Positions 48,803-57,470 of a stretch of 64,000 nt of DNA are shown one piece after another. Source of the stretch: Luteolibacter sp. LG18 (lineage in GTDB: Bacteria; Verrucomicrobiota; Verrucomicrobiia; Verrucomicrobiales; Akkermansiaceae); NCBI RefSeq assembly GCF_036322585.1, contig NZ_AP024600.1:372001-436000 (forward strand), given 5' to 3'. The translations under genes and the position numbers were made by a program. The notes below the pieces were generated by a model that saw only the letters and a list, made by a program, of their open reading frames with translations, searched no databases and was not told where the DNA came from. Every line of letters begins with the position of its first letter. The stretch's first letter is position 1.

Positions 48803-50088
48803 TTGAAAGTCACTCGGGGATCAACAAGGGCCACGCACAGGTCGGACAGGATGTTTCCGACGAGGAGCAAAACGGCGGAGATGAACAGCACACCCATCAT
48901 GAGTGGGATATCCCGTTCCAAAATCGCACTGAACTGGAGAAGTCCGAATCCATTGATGTCGAAAACACGCTCGATCAGCATCGATCCAGCCACCAGAAGC
49001 GACACGTTGTTGCCGAAAGTGGTCGCGATCGGGATCAGGGAGTTGCGGAACGCGTGCCGGAATACCGCGGTCGGAAACGAAACCCCTTTGGCCGTCGCGG
49101 TGCGGACGTAATCGGCGGCCAAATTGTCCATCAACGAATTTTTCATCAGCATCGTGGTGAAGGCGAAACTGCCGATCAAATAACAGACAACCGGCATGGC
49201 CGTGTGCTGGCAGAGATCCTTGATTTTACCTGCAAGGCTGAGGCTTTCGAAATTGTCGCCGGTAAACCCGCGGATGGGGAACCATCCCAGCTTCGCGCCG
49301 AGGAAAACCACCATCAATGAGCCGAGCGCGTAGCCGGGGACGGCATAGCCGGCAAACACCGCCGCGGACGTCGCGTTGTCCAGGAACGTGCGATGCTTGA
49401 TCGCCTTGACGATACCCAGCGGAACACAAATTCCATAGGTGGCGATCAAACTGATGATTCCGAAGTAGATGGATACCGGCATGCGGTCCACGATCATCTC
49501 CCAGACGGGATCTTGGTATTTGGACGACCTTCCCAGGCTACCCTGGAGCAAACCATCGTAACCATCCCGGTAGAGAACCGCTCGATAGCCGACCGCGTTG
49601 CGAAGGGGAACCCCCTTCAGCCACTTCGCCCAGCGTTCGGCCTGTTCCTGCGGAGTTCGGATCCGCACCTTCCAGCCGGTTAGATCGGCACCTTCCACAG
49701 GCGCCAAGTCGGCTCCGCCATCGTCCCGGAGCGTGACCTTGGCCTCATACACGGTTCCAGGGACACCTATGACCACCTCCTTCGCTCCAATGGGAATTTC
49801 GGACCCGATCTTTTCAAGATCCCTGGGCAACAGGCCCAGCCACTCGAAATAAGCAATCAGAGGGGCTTTATCCTGCTCCCGCTTCTCTTCCGCTTCCAAT
49901 ACCTGAGCGGGCTTGAGCGAAAATCCAGCCTCAGCCCGAGTCCTCTTCCCCTCCCCGCCAAGCAACCGGGCCATGTCCTGCTCCATGGGGCCGCCGGGAG
50001 CCAAGCGCATCGTGAAGAAAACCAACATGGTGATCCCCACCAAGGTCGGCGGGATCAGCAGGAGGCGGCGTAGGAAGTAAGAGGTCAA
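48799..50088 (-). CDS. YejB-like peptide ABC transporter permease
   Basis: A 429-residue OppB-type permease beginning MTSYFLRRLLLIPPTLVGITMLVFF. A periplasmic insert of about 160 residues between TM1 and TM2 is longer than in E. coli YejB (364 residues) and includes an EAEEKREQDKAPLIAYFEWL segment also typical of YejB. The coupling loop is RTATAKGVSFPTAVFRHAFRNSLIP. It is the first gene of the five-gene operon. Confidence 0.92.
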   Translation of the reverse strand: MTSYFLRRLLLIPPTLVGITMLVFFTMRLAPGGPMEQDMARLLGGEGKRTRAEAGFSLKPAQVLEAEEKREQDKAPLIAYFEWLGLLPRDLEKIGSEIPIGAKEVVIGVPGTVYEAKVTLRDDGGADLAPVEGADLTGWKVRIRTPQEQAERWAKWLKGVPLRNAVGYRAVLYRDGYDGLLQGSLGRSSKYQDPVWEMIVDRMPVSIYFGIISLIATYGICVPLGIVKAIKHRTFLDNATSAAVFAGYAVPGYALGSLMVVFLGAKLGWFPIRGFTGDNFESLSLAGKIKDLCQHTAMPVVCYLIGSFAFTTMLMKNSLMDNLAADYVRTATAKGVSFPTAVFRHAFRNSLIPIATTFGNNVSLLVAGSMLIERVFDINGFGLLQFSAILERDIPLMMGVLFISAVLLLVGNILSDLCVALVDPRVTFK

Positions 50089-50271
50089 AGGAAGAGTGGA
50101 AAAGGCTTTGGCGGTTCTACCCGCCCGACCGGACCATGCAAGTACTGAACCAATCCAAGCAACTGGATCGGAAAACTCACAAAAAGCGGCACGCGATCCG
50201 CTCCATTTTCAGGAGATTTCGCGAAAAATCCTATTCCATCCCGCGCTCACCCCGGCAGACTCCCGCCCGAC
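50089..50271. promoter_or_regulatory. Divergent promoter region of two peptide-import systems
   Basis: The 183 bp between the Yej-like operon (minus) and the Opp-like genes (plus) contain no gene. AT-richer stretches (near 50185-50235) are the only compositional sign of promoters. No clear operator could be identified. Confidence 0.5.
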
Positions 50272-51873
50272 ATGTTCCGACCCATCGCCGTTCTCACCCT
50301 CTCCAGCCTGCTGCTCGCATCCTGCCAGCGGGAAACCCAGGTCGAGCGCGCGAATCGCGAAAAAATTCTCCTGGTTGGCAACGGCGACGACCCCAAGGCC
50401 CTCGACCCGCACCTGGTGACCGGGGTGATCGAGCACAACGTGATCCGCGCGGTGCTGGAAGGCCTCGTCGCGGACGATCCGGAGAAGGACACCGGCTATC
50501 CGCCGGGAGCCGCCACCTCATGGGAACACAACGCGGACTTCACCGAGTGGACCTTCCATCTGCGGCCGGGTGCGACGTGGTCCGATGGAGCCCCGCTCAC
50601 GGCACACGATTTCGAATTTTCCTACCACCGGAACCTCCACCCGGACCTCGCCGCGCCCTACGCGGAGATGCTGTATTTCATCAAGAACGCCGAGGCCTTC
50701 AACAAGGGCGAGATCAAGGACTTCAAGGAAGTCGGCGTGGCGGTCCCGGACGACTATACGCTCAAGCTGACGTTGCGCGAGCCGGTGTCCTATCTGCCGG
50801 GCGTGACCCGCCATTACAGTTGGTTCCCGGTGCCGAAGCACGTGGTGCTCCAGTTCGGCAAGATGACGGACCGTTTCACGAAGTGGACCGAGCCGGGCAA
50901 CATGGTGTCGAACGGTCCCTTCGTGCTGAAGGAGTGGAAGCTCAACAACCGCCTCGAGGTGACCCGCAACCCACGCTACTGGGACGCGGCGAACGTGAAG
51001 CTCAACGGCATCCGTTTCATCCCGATCGAGAACTTCTATTCCGAAACCCGCGCCTATCTCGCGGGCCAGATCCACACCGGCTACCAAGTACCGCCGGATC
51101 TGGTGGACAAGTTGAAGGCCGAGCGCCCGGCGGAGTTGCACCAGGAGCCCTACGTCGGCAGCCAGTTCGTCCGCCTGAACACCACCAAGCCCGGCCTGGA
51201 CAACCCGAAGGTGCGCATGGCCCTTTCCCTAGCCCTGGACCGGAAGGCGCTCTGCGACGCGATCCTCAAGGGCTACCAGCCCGCCGACTCGCTCACCCCG
51301 CAGATGGGCGACTACAAGCCCGATCCCGTGGTGGGCTTCGACCCCGAACGCGCCCGCAAGCTGCTGGCGGAGGCCGGCTTCCCGGAAGGCCGCGGCTTCC
51401 CGCGCTACTCGCTGCTGATCCGCAGTTCCGGCGCGCGCACCACCGCTGAAGCGCTGCAGGCGATGTGGAAACAGCACCTCGGCGTCCTCATCGACATCCA
51501 AGCGAAGGATTTCGGCTCCTACATCAGCGCCCAGCAATCGCTCAACTTCGACATGGCCGCCGCCGGATGGGTGGGTGATTACCTCGACCCGAGCACCTTC
51601 CTGTTGATGTGGACGGAGGGCAACGGCAACAACAACACCGGCTGGTCCAGCAAGACCTTCGAGGGCCTGCTCAACGACGCCGCCCACCAGGCCGATCCGG
51701 CCCAGCGCCTCGACAAATTCAAGCAGGCCGAACTGCTGCTCATGAATGAGCAGCCGATCATCCCCTTCGCCTGGCAGGCGCGGAACTATCTCCAGCGCCC
51801 CGAGGTGGGCGGCTGGCACCCGCTGCTGCTGGACAACCACCCGTGGAAGGCCGTTTCCATCGACACCCCCTGA
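50272..51873 (+). CDS. Oligopeptide-binding lipoprotein (OppA-like)
   Basis: A 533-residue lipoprotein with signal MFRPIAVLTLSSLLLASC (lipobox LLASC). Family-5 motifs are GDDPKALDPHLVTG, PGAATSWEHN, WSDGAPLTAHDFEFSYHRNL, VRMALSLALDRKALCDAIL and FDMAAAGWVGDYLDPSTFL. It resembles OppA/MppA of proteobacteria. It begins a plus-strand set with two permeases and no ATPase gene, which suggests use of the ATPases encoded on the other side. Confidence 0.94.
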   Translation: MFRPIAVLTLSSLLLASCQRETQVERANREKILLVGNGDDPKALDPHLVTGVIEHNVIRAVLEGLVADDPEKDTGYPPGAATSWEHNADFTEWTFHLRPGATWSDGAPLTAHDFEFSYHRNLHPDLAAPYAEMLYFIKNAEAFNKGEIKDFKEVGVAVPDDYTLKLTLREPVSYLPGVTRHYSWFPVPKHVVLQFGKMTDRFTKWTEPGNMVSNGPFVLKEWKLNNRLEVTRNPRYWDAANVKLNGIRFIPIENFYSETRAYLAGQIHTGYQVPPDLVDKLKAERPAELHQEPYVGSQFVRLNTTKPGLDNPKVRMALSLALDRKALCDAILKGYQPADSLTPQMGDYKPDPVVGFDPERARKLLAEAGFPEGRGFPRYSLLIRSSGARTTAEALQAMWKQHLGVLIDIQAKDFGSYISAQQSLNFDMAAAGWVGDYLDPSTFLLMWTEGNGNNNTGWSSKTFEGLLNDAAHQADPAQRLDKFKQAELLLMNEQPIIPFAWQARNYLQRPEVGGWHPLLLDNHPWKAVSIDTP

Positions 51874-51884
51874 TTTCGACGCCG

Positions 51885-52811
51885 ATGTTCAAGAATCTTC
51901 TCAACCGGTTCCTGCAGGCCGTCCTGGTCCTATTCGTCCTGTTCACGGCCACGTTCTTCCTCGTGAAGGCGCTGCCGGGCGGACCGTTCCAATCGGAGAA
52001 AGCCATCCCCCAGCACATCCGCGCGCGCATGGAGGAGCAATATGGCCTGAAAAAAAGCCTGCCGGAGCAGTACGTGATCATGTTGAAGAACTTCATCACG
52101 GGCAACCCTGGCGTCTCGACCCGTCTGGAAGGCCGTGAGGTCACCGAGGTGGTGGCGCAAGCATTCCCCGTTTCACTTCAACTCGGCCTCGTCGCCATGT
52201 TCGTCGCCGTGACCATTGGCATCCCCGCCGGGTGTCTCGCCGCGGCGAAGAAGAACAGCCTGATCGACACCGGCTCGATGACCGTGGCCATGATCGGCAT
52301 CTGCCTGCCCTCCTTCGTGACCGGCCCGCTCCTCGCGGAGTATTTTGGCCGCAACCTCCATTGGTTCCCCGCCATGGGATGGAGCACCGTCAACCCGTCC
52401 ACCTGGATCCTACCCGCCATCACGCTGGGACTGGCCTATGCCGCGTATATCTCGCGTCTCACCCGTGCCGGGATGCTGGACACACTCTCGCAGGACTTCG
52501 TCCGCACGGCGCGGGCCAAGGGCGTGCCGGGACTCCAGATTGTCTTTCGTCACTGCCTGAGGGGCGGACTGATCCCGGCCGTGGCCTACCTCGGTCCGGC
52601 CTTCGCGGGCATCATTTCCGGATCCGTGGTGATCGAAACCGTGTTCCAGATCCCCGGCCTCGGCCGCCATTTCATCAAGGCCATCGAATCGCGCGACGCC
52701 GGGATGATCATGGCTCCGGTGCTGCTGTTCGGCTCACTCGTGATCGCGGCGAACTTCGTCACCGATCTCCTCACCCTGTGGCTGAATCCACGCCTGCGGA
52801 AGTCGTCCTGA
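51885..52811 (+). CDS. Oligopeptide ABC transporter permease (OppB-like)
   Basis: A 308-residue permease with the OppB N-terminus (NLLNRFLQAVLVLFVLFTATFFLVKALPGGPF in part) and coupling loop RTARAKGVPGLQIVFRHCLRGGLIP. Its size matches E. coli OppB (306). The start at 51885 lies 11 bp after the binding-protein stop. Confidence 0.95.
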   Translation: MFKNLLNRFLQAVLVLFVLFTATFFLVKALPGGPFQSEKAIPQHIRARMEEQYGLKKSLPEQYVIMLKNFITGNPGVSTRLEGREVTEVVAQAFPVSLQLGLVAMFVAVTIGIPAGCLAAAKKNSLIDTGSMTVAMIGICLPSFVTGPLLAEYFGRNLHWFPAMGWSTVNPSTWILPAITLGLAYAAYISRLTRAGMLDTLSQDFVRTARAKGVPGLQIVFRHCLRGGLIPAVAYLGPAFAGIISGSVVIETVFQIPGLGRHFIKAIESRDAGMIMAPVLLFGSLVIAANFVTDLLTLWLNPRLRKSS

Positions 52812-52845
52812 TCTTCCCACACCCGAAGCACACCTTTCCCTCTCC

Positions 52846-53826
52846 ATGTCCACCGCCGCTTCCACCGCCTCCAAAGGCACCTCGCTCTGGCGCGATGCCT
52901 GGCTGCGCCTCAGCCACAACCGCGCCGCGGTCGCCGGGCTGTTCGTGCTGGTCATCATCGGCCTGACCTGCCTGATCCTGCCCTTCATCCCAGGCTTTCT
53001 CCAGGATCCCAACGCGCAAAACCTCGCGAACAAGAATCTCCCACCGATGGGCGGCCATTGGTTCGGCACCGATCAACTCGGCCGCGATATCTTCGCACGC
53101 GCCATTTTCGGAGGACGCATCTCCATCTTGGTCGGCCTCATCACCACCTTCGTTTCCGTCTCCATCGGCATCGTGTGGGGTGCCACCGCGGGCTACACGG
53201 GTGGCAAGGTCGACGCCGTCCTCATGCGCATCGTGGACGTCCTGTTCGCGCTGCCGTTCCTGGTGATCGTGATCCTGCTTTCCGTGGTGCTGACCCCAAT
53301 GACCGGCAAGCTCTCCGAAAGCATCGTCAGCCTCATCGCCGGTAGCCACGCCACGATGACGGAGATCGATCACGTCCGCACCTGGGTGGAGCCGATCGCT
53401 TCGCTGGTGCCGCTGTTCATCGCCATCGGCGCGCTGTCCTGGCTGACCGTCTCCCGCATCGTCCGGGCGCAGGTCCAGAGCGTGGCGAAGCTGGACTTCG
53501 TGGAAGCCTGCCGCTCTCTGGGCCTCGGCCACCTGCGGATCCTCTTCCGCCACATCCTGCCGAACACGCTCGGCCCGATCATCGTCTACACCACGCTGAC
53601 CATCCCGGGCATCATGCTGTTCGAGGCCACGCTCTCGTTCCTCGGACTCGGCGTGAAGGCGCCGAACAGCTCGTGGGGCGTGTTGATTCAGGAAGGTGCG
53701 AACGTGATGTTCTCCAATCCCTGGCCACTGTTCTTCCCGTCCGTGCTATTCTCGCTGACGCTGTTCTCGCTGAACTTCCTCGGCGACGGCCTGCGCGACG
53801 CCCTCGACCCGAAGTCGGCGAAGTAA
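52846..53826 (+). CDS. Oligopeptide ABC transporter permease (OppC-like)
   Basis: A 326-residue permease with GTDQLGRDIFARAIFGGRISI, the coupling loop EACRSLGLGHLRILFRHILPN, and FLGLGVKAPNSSWG, all typical of OppC. It ends the Opp-like set. A hairpin follows six bases after the stop, so no ATPase gene is cotranscribed downstream. Confidence 0.95.
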   Translation: MSTAASTASKGTSLWRDAWLRLSHNRAAVAGLFVLVIIGLTCLILPFIPGFLQDPNAQNLANKNLPPMGGHWFGTDQLGRDIFARAIFGGRISILVGLITTFVSVSIGIVWGATAGYTGGKVDAVLMRIVDVLFALPFLVIVILLSVVLTPMTGKLSESIVSLIAGSHATMTEIDHVRTWVEPIASLVPLFIAIGALSWLTVSRIVRAQVQSVAKLDFVEACRSLGLGHLRILFRHILPNTLGPIIVYTTLTIPGIMLFEATLSFLGLGVKAPNSSWGVLIQEGANVMFSNPWPLFFPSVLFSLTLFSLNFLGDGLRDALDPKSAK

Positions 53827-53831
53827 CTCCC

Positions 53832-53858
53832 GTGGCGGCGTCACCCAAGCGCCGCCAC
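53832..53858. terminator. Bidirectional hairpin between oppC-like and DCC genes
   Basis: A perfect 9-bp GC-rich stem (GTGGCGGCG 53832-53840 with CGCCGCCAC 53850-53858) fills the convergent gap. It has no long T-tract. Confidence 0.75.
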
Positions 53859-53860
53859 CT

Positions 53861-54256
53861 TCACAACAAGCGCCGCACCACCGCTTCCTCCGGGAGGCTG
53901 CAATGGTCGGCCTTGCCGAACCAGCGGTAGCGGTTGCGGGCGATCCAGCGGTAGAGGGCATCGAGCCACGGCCGCGGCACGACCTTCAGCACCAGCGCCA
54001 GGTTGAAGGGAAACCCGAGCACGCGCATCAGCTCCAGCCAACCGGAGCTGTGGTAGAACGCCTGCCCGTCGCTCTCGCGGAACACCACCATGGTATCGTC
54101 CGCCGGGTCTTCGTGCATCGCCAGCCCCTTCGACTTCGCCAGCTCGCCCTGGAGCGGTGACAGGCGGACGCGGTCATGCCAATCCAGCCGCGCGAGCAAG
54201 CGGGTGCTGCTGGAGCAGAAGGCGCAGTCGCCATCGAAGAACACGATCCATCTCAC
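53861..54256 (-). CDS. DCC family (DUF393) thiol-oxidoreductase-like protein
   Basis: A protein of about 131 residues with the family signature FFDGDCAFC at the N-terminus, containing the D-x-x-C and C-x-x-C arrangement. The GTG at 54256 places the motif at the usual distance from the start; an ATG at 54313 would add 19 residues and overlap the radC start. C-terminal residues YRWIARNRYRWFGK are typical of the family. Substrate is unknown. Confidence 0.85.
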   Translation of the reverse strand: MRWIVFFDGDCAFCSSSTRLLARLDWHDRVRLSPLQGELAKSKGLAMHEDPADDTMVVFRESDGQAFYHSSGWLELMRVLGFPFNLALVLKVVPRPWLDALYRWIARNRYRWFGKADHCSLPEEAVVRRLL

Positions 54257-54305
54257 GCCGCTAACTTTTCCGCTTTCCGGCGGCGGTGCAACTTCCGATG
54301 TTTGG

Positions 54306-55010
54306 ATGAACATGGAAACCGCCCGCATCCAGGATCTGCCGACGGCCGAACGCCCGCGCGAAAAGCTCGCCCATTTCGGCCCGACGGCGCTCGACAATGC
54401 CGAGCTGCTGGCGCTTTTCATCCGCACCGGCACCAAGGGCCGCAGCGCGATCCAGATCGGGCGGGAGCTGCTTCAAAAATACGGTTCGATCGGAGCCCTC
54501 GGACGGATGCCGGTCACCGCGCTGGCGAAGGAAAAGGGGCTCGGCCTGGCCAAAGCCTCGCAGCTCGCTGCCGCCTTCGAGCTGGGCGCGCGGGTGGCCC
54601 GCGAGCAGGTCCACCAGACCGCGCTGGATTCCCCCGACCGGATCTACGATTTCCTCGGCCCACAGCTCGGGCACCAGACTCAGGAACACCTCGTGGTGTT
54701 GCTGGTGGACACGCGGCTGCACCACGCCGGCACGGTTTCCATCTCGATGGGCACGGTGAATGAAACCATCGCGCACCCGCGGGACATCCTGCGACCGGTG
54801 CTCACGCACGGGGCCTATGGCTTCATCCTAGCTCACAACCACCCCTCGGGTGATCCGCGGCCCAGCAGGGCGGATGAAACGATGACACGGCGGATCCAGG
54901 AAGCCGCGGAGCTGATGCAGCTCCGCTTCCTCGATCATGTGATCATTGGCCGTCCTTCCCCCGTGCGGCAGGCGTGGTTTTCGTTCCGCGAGGCGGGGGT
55001 GATCCGGTAG
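54306..55010 (+). CDS. radC: RadC/JAB domain protein
   Basis: A 234-residue protein with N-terminal helix-hairpin-helix-like region (LPTAERPREKLAHFGPTALDNAELLALF) and C-terminal JAB metalloprotease-like domain whose zinc motif is HNHPSGDP followed by S and D (PSRADE). Its size fits RadC (E. coli 222). A role in DNA repair was proposed but is unproven. Start 54306 or 54312 differ by two residues. Confidence 0.95.
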   Translation: MNMETARIQDLPTAERPREKLAHFGPTALDNAELLALFIRTGTKGRSAIQIGRELLQKYGSIGALGRMPVTALAKEKGLGLAKASQLAAAFELGARVAREQVHQTALDSPDRIYDFLGPQLGHQTQEHLVVLLVDTRLHHAGTVSISMGTVNETIAHPRDILRPVLTHGAYGFILAHNHPSGDPRPSRADETMTRRIQEAAELMQLRFLDHVIIGRPSPVRQAWFSFREAGVIR

Positions 55011-55044
55011 TTCGCGAAGGCACCGGAAATCCGCCGCCCCCGCT

Positions 55045-55064
55045 CACAAGCAGGAATGCTTGTG
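55045..55064. repeat. Short perfect palindrome between radC and lipA
   Basis: An 8-bp stem (CACAAGCA/TGCTTGTG) with a GGAA loop lies in the convergent gap. It may terminate both genes. Its form is like the smaller palindromes inside the repeat at 25783-25862. Confidence 0.6.
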
Positions 55065-55071
55065 CTACTTA

Positions 55072-56079
55072 TCAGATCGGCTTCACCAGATCCGGATTGG
55101 CGGCCGGGATCGGGAGATGCTCGGGGCCAAGTTCGAGGCCCTGGGCGGCACGGACATCGCTGTCCACGGCGTCCATGACGTCGAGTTCCGGACGGAAGTC
55201 GGCGGCGTGGTAGGAACTGCGGACCAGCGGACCGCTGGCGACGTGCTTGAAGCCCTTTTCCAGCGCGATGACCTTGAGTTCATCGAACACGGCGGGCTCG
55301 ATGTATTCGACCACCGGCAGGTGCTTCGGCGTCGGGCGGAGGTACTGGCCGAGCGTGAGCACGGTGACGTCATGGGCGAGCAGGTCGTCCATGGCCTGGA
55401 GGATCTCGTCGCGGCGCTCGCCGAGGCCGAGCATGATGCCGCTCTTGGTGGCCACGCGGCCGTTCACCATCGACTTGGCCTTCTTCAGGACAGCCAGCGA
55501 GCGGTGGTATTTCGCGCGGGAACGCACCAGCGGGGTGAGCCGCTCGACGGTTTCCAGGTTGTGGTTGAAGATGTGCGGGCGGGCATCCATCACCATCTGG
55601 AGGGCCCAGTCGCGGTCGTTGAAATCGGGCACCAGCACCTCGATGACGATGCCGGGATTGACCTCGCGGACGGTCTCGATGGTGCGCTGGAAATGTTCCG
55701 CGCCGCCGTCCTTGAGATCGTCACGCGCCACCGCGGTGATGACGACGTGCTTCAGGCTCATGCGGCGGGTGGCCTCGGCCACGCGGGCCGGTTCATCCGA
55801 TTCGAGGGCGTCCGGGCGGGCGGTCTTCACCGCGCAGAACCCGCAGGCACGGGTGCACTTGTCGCCCGCGATCATGAAGGTCGCGGTACCCTGGCCCCAG
55901 CATTCCCAGCGGTTCGGGCACTGGGCCTCCTCGCAGACGGTCACCAGCTTCAGGTCCTGCACCATGGATTTGGTGGACCAGAAAACCGGGTTGTTCGGCA
56001 GCCGCACTTTGATCCAGGAGGGCTTCTTCTCCCGGTGCAACGCCGGATCCATCTTCATTTTGGGACCGCAGGCACTCAT
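55072..56079 (-). CDS. lipA: Lipoyl synthase
   Basis: A 335-residue radical-SAM enzyme that inserts sulfur into octanoyl groups on carrier proteins. The auxiliary cluster cysteines are C49, C54 and C60 in VCEEAQCPNRWECWG, and the radical-SAM cluster is C75, C79 and C82 in CTRACGFC. Other blocks, such as SGIMLGLGE-like KSGIMLGLGERRDEI and SSYHA near the C-terminus, match LipA. Neither lipB nor a 2-oxoacid dehydrogenase operon is adjacent. Confidence 0.97.
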   Translation of the reverse strand: MSACGPKMKMDPALHREKKPSWIKVRLPNNPVFWSTKSMVQDLKLVTVCEEAQCPNRWECWGQGTATFMIAGDKCTRACGFCAVKTARPDALESDEPARVAEATRRMSLKHVVITAVARDDLKDGGAEHFQRTIETVREVNPGIVIEVLVPDFNDRDWALQMVMDARPHIFNHNLETVERLTPLVRSRAKYHRSLAVLKKAKSMVNGRVATKSGIMLGLGERRDEILQAMDDLLAHDVTVLTLGQYLRPTPKHLPVVEYIEPAVFDELKVIALEKGFKHVASGPLVRSSYHAADFRPELDVMDAVDSDVRAAQGLELGPEHLPIPAANPDLVKPI

Positions 56080-56094
56080 ATCGACGCGCGGAAC

Positions 56095-56295
56095 CTAGTC
56101 CCCCCTCCCCCCCGGGGAAAGCGCAAATATCCAACAAAAAATGGCCGGGTTCAGGCGCCGGAAACCAGTCGAATGGGCAAAATCCGGACCCTCGCCCGCG
56201 GACTTCCCCCCTGACCAGAGCCAAGCCTCAAACCCGTGGGATTCCAAAAAAGGAACCCACTCAGGGGACAAATTCATGCCCAAGACGATCTTCAC
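56095..56295 (-). pseudogene. Truncated DUF5615 (PIN-like toxin) remnant
   Basis: The first 28 codons (MKIVLGMNLSPEWVPFLESH and onward) match the start of DUF5615 PIN-like toxins, but the first acidic residue of the usual L-x-D-M-N-L-S-P motif is Gly. After about residue 28 the protein no longer resembles the family and ends at 66 residues instead of about 115. It overlaps the DUF433 gene by four bases (ATGA), as in intact modules. It is best read as a decayed toxin gene. Confidence 0.75.
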
Positions 56296-56522
56296 GCCAC
56301 GGCCAGAGGAACTTCAACTTCCTCCACGCGCCATGCGGCATAGCGGAGCGCCTCCTTGATATCCTCGGACTCCAAGTAGGGATACAACCGCAGGATTTCC
56401 TCCCACGGGAGCCCCGAGGCCACCAGTTCCACCACGGTCCCCACCGTCACCCGCATTCCGCGGATGCAGGGCTTTCCCCCCATCACAAGGGGGTCGTGCG
56501 TGATTCGAGAGCCTTCGCCCAT
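56292..56522 (-). CDS. DUF433 antitoxin-like protein
   Basis: A 76-residue protein with the DUF433 helix-turn-helix: RITHDPLVMGGKPCIRGMRVTV, then VVELVASGLPWEEILRLYPYLESEDIKEALRYA. DUF433 genes are usually followed by a DUF5615 toxin, and here the remnant of one follows with an ATGA overlap. It may persist as a transcriptional regulator without its toxin. Confidence 0.88.
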   Translation of the reverse strand: MGEGSRITHDPLVMGGKPCIRGMRVTVGTVVELVASGLPWEEILRLYPYLESEDIKEALRYAAWRVEEVEVPLAVA

Positions 56523-56585
56523 GACGCCATCCTAGCTGAAGGCCCGGGCAGGAGCAACCCGCGCCCTATCAGGGGAGCCGAAGCA

Positions 56586-56618
56586 AAAAAGCGGACACCG
56601 CTTCCGGCGTCCGCCTTT
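56586..56618 (-). terminator. Terminator after the helix-hairpin-helix gene
   Basis: On the minus strand GCGGAC and GTCCGC (56591-56596, 56609-56614) form a stem with a following T-run (complement of the A-run 56585-56590), 25 bp after the stop at 56643. Confidence 0.8.
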
Positions 56619-56642
56619 CGGGAAATCAGGAATTGGAGCCGA

Positions 56643-57170
56643 TCAGGCGGCCTTTTTGCCGGTCTTCGGAGCTTCCGGCTTGGCGGCGGGCTTCTTCTCT
56701 TCCTTGGCGGGCTTTTCCTCGGCTTTGAAGTCACCGGCGGCCCACTTGACGATGCCGTCGAAGGTCTTCTCACCGATGCCCTTGACCAGGATCAGGTCGT
56801 CCACGGACTTGAGCGGGCGGGCGGCCTTGATGGCACCGGCCTTGACCGCGCCGACGCCCGGGATGGCTTCGAGCGCCTTGTCGTCGCCGGAGTTGGCGAT
56901 ATCGAGCAGCTTGGCCTTCTGCGGCTCCGTGAGGGTCGCGGAAGACTTGGCGGCGTGGGCGAGGAGCGCCTTGTCCGCGGCGGATTCGCCGGGTTTCTCC
57001 TCGGCCTTCTTGTCCTTGGCCTTGTCAGCCGCGGGTTCGGCCTTCTTCTCCTTCTTGGAGGTCTCGGCGGCCTTGTCCTTGGCATCCGCTGCCTTGGGGG
57101 CCGGATCGGCCGCCAGGAGGGAGAACATGGAGAGACCCAGGACCGACATGGTGGCAATCACGCGTTTCAT
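56643..57170 (-). CDS. Secreted helix-hairpin-helix (ComEA-like) protein
   Basis: A 175-residue protein with a signal peptide (MKRVIATMSVLGLSMFSLLA), a Lys/Ala/Glu-rich segment (about 22-75), and a domain with two helix-hairpin-helix motifs (LEAIPGVGAVKAGAI and LILVKGIGEKTFDGI), followed by a Lys/Pro/Ala tail. ComEA binds DNA during uptake, but the low-complexity flanks are unusual for it. A DNA-binding role at the envelope is plausible. Confidence 0.8.
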   Translation of the reverse strand: MKRVIATMSVLGLSMFSLLAADPAPKAADAKDKAAETSKKEKKAEPAADKAKDKKAEEKPGESAADKALLAHAAKSSATLTEPQKAKLLDIANSGDDKALEAIPGVGAVKAGAIKAARPLKSVDDLILVKGIGEKTFDGIVKWAAGDFKAEEKPAKEEKKPAAKPEAPKTGKKAA

Positions 57171-57470
57171 GGTGATATGGTGGTTAGTTGACTGTGGACC
57201 AAAAAACAGGCTTCCACGGTTGTTAGAATGAAAGCCCGGCGTGCGGAAAATTCAAGGTGTTTCCACACGCCATCTGGGACGCGGGAGGATGGATTTCTAT
57301 TCAACGGCCTTTGAAATCCATCGGCACGAATGGAGCGGACGCGGTGTCCACCGGGCCCGGCGGCCTCATGCAGATGAGGAAAGCCATCCCGAACCGTCGG
57401 AAACGGACATGCCGCCCGGACAAGATAACCAATTTGTAATCCCGGCAAAATGGATCTCCCGGATTCCCGC
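57171..57470. other. 300-bp intergenic region with a 10-bp hairpin
   Basis: No gene was found between the hydroxyproline operon end and the helix-hairpin-helix gene start. A perfect 10-bp stem (GATGGATTTC 57288-57297 with GAAATCCATC 57313-57322) may end the operon upstream. The part near 57175-57235 is AT-richer and probably contains the promoter of the minus-strand gene. Confidence 0.55.
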
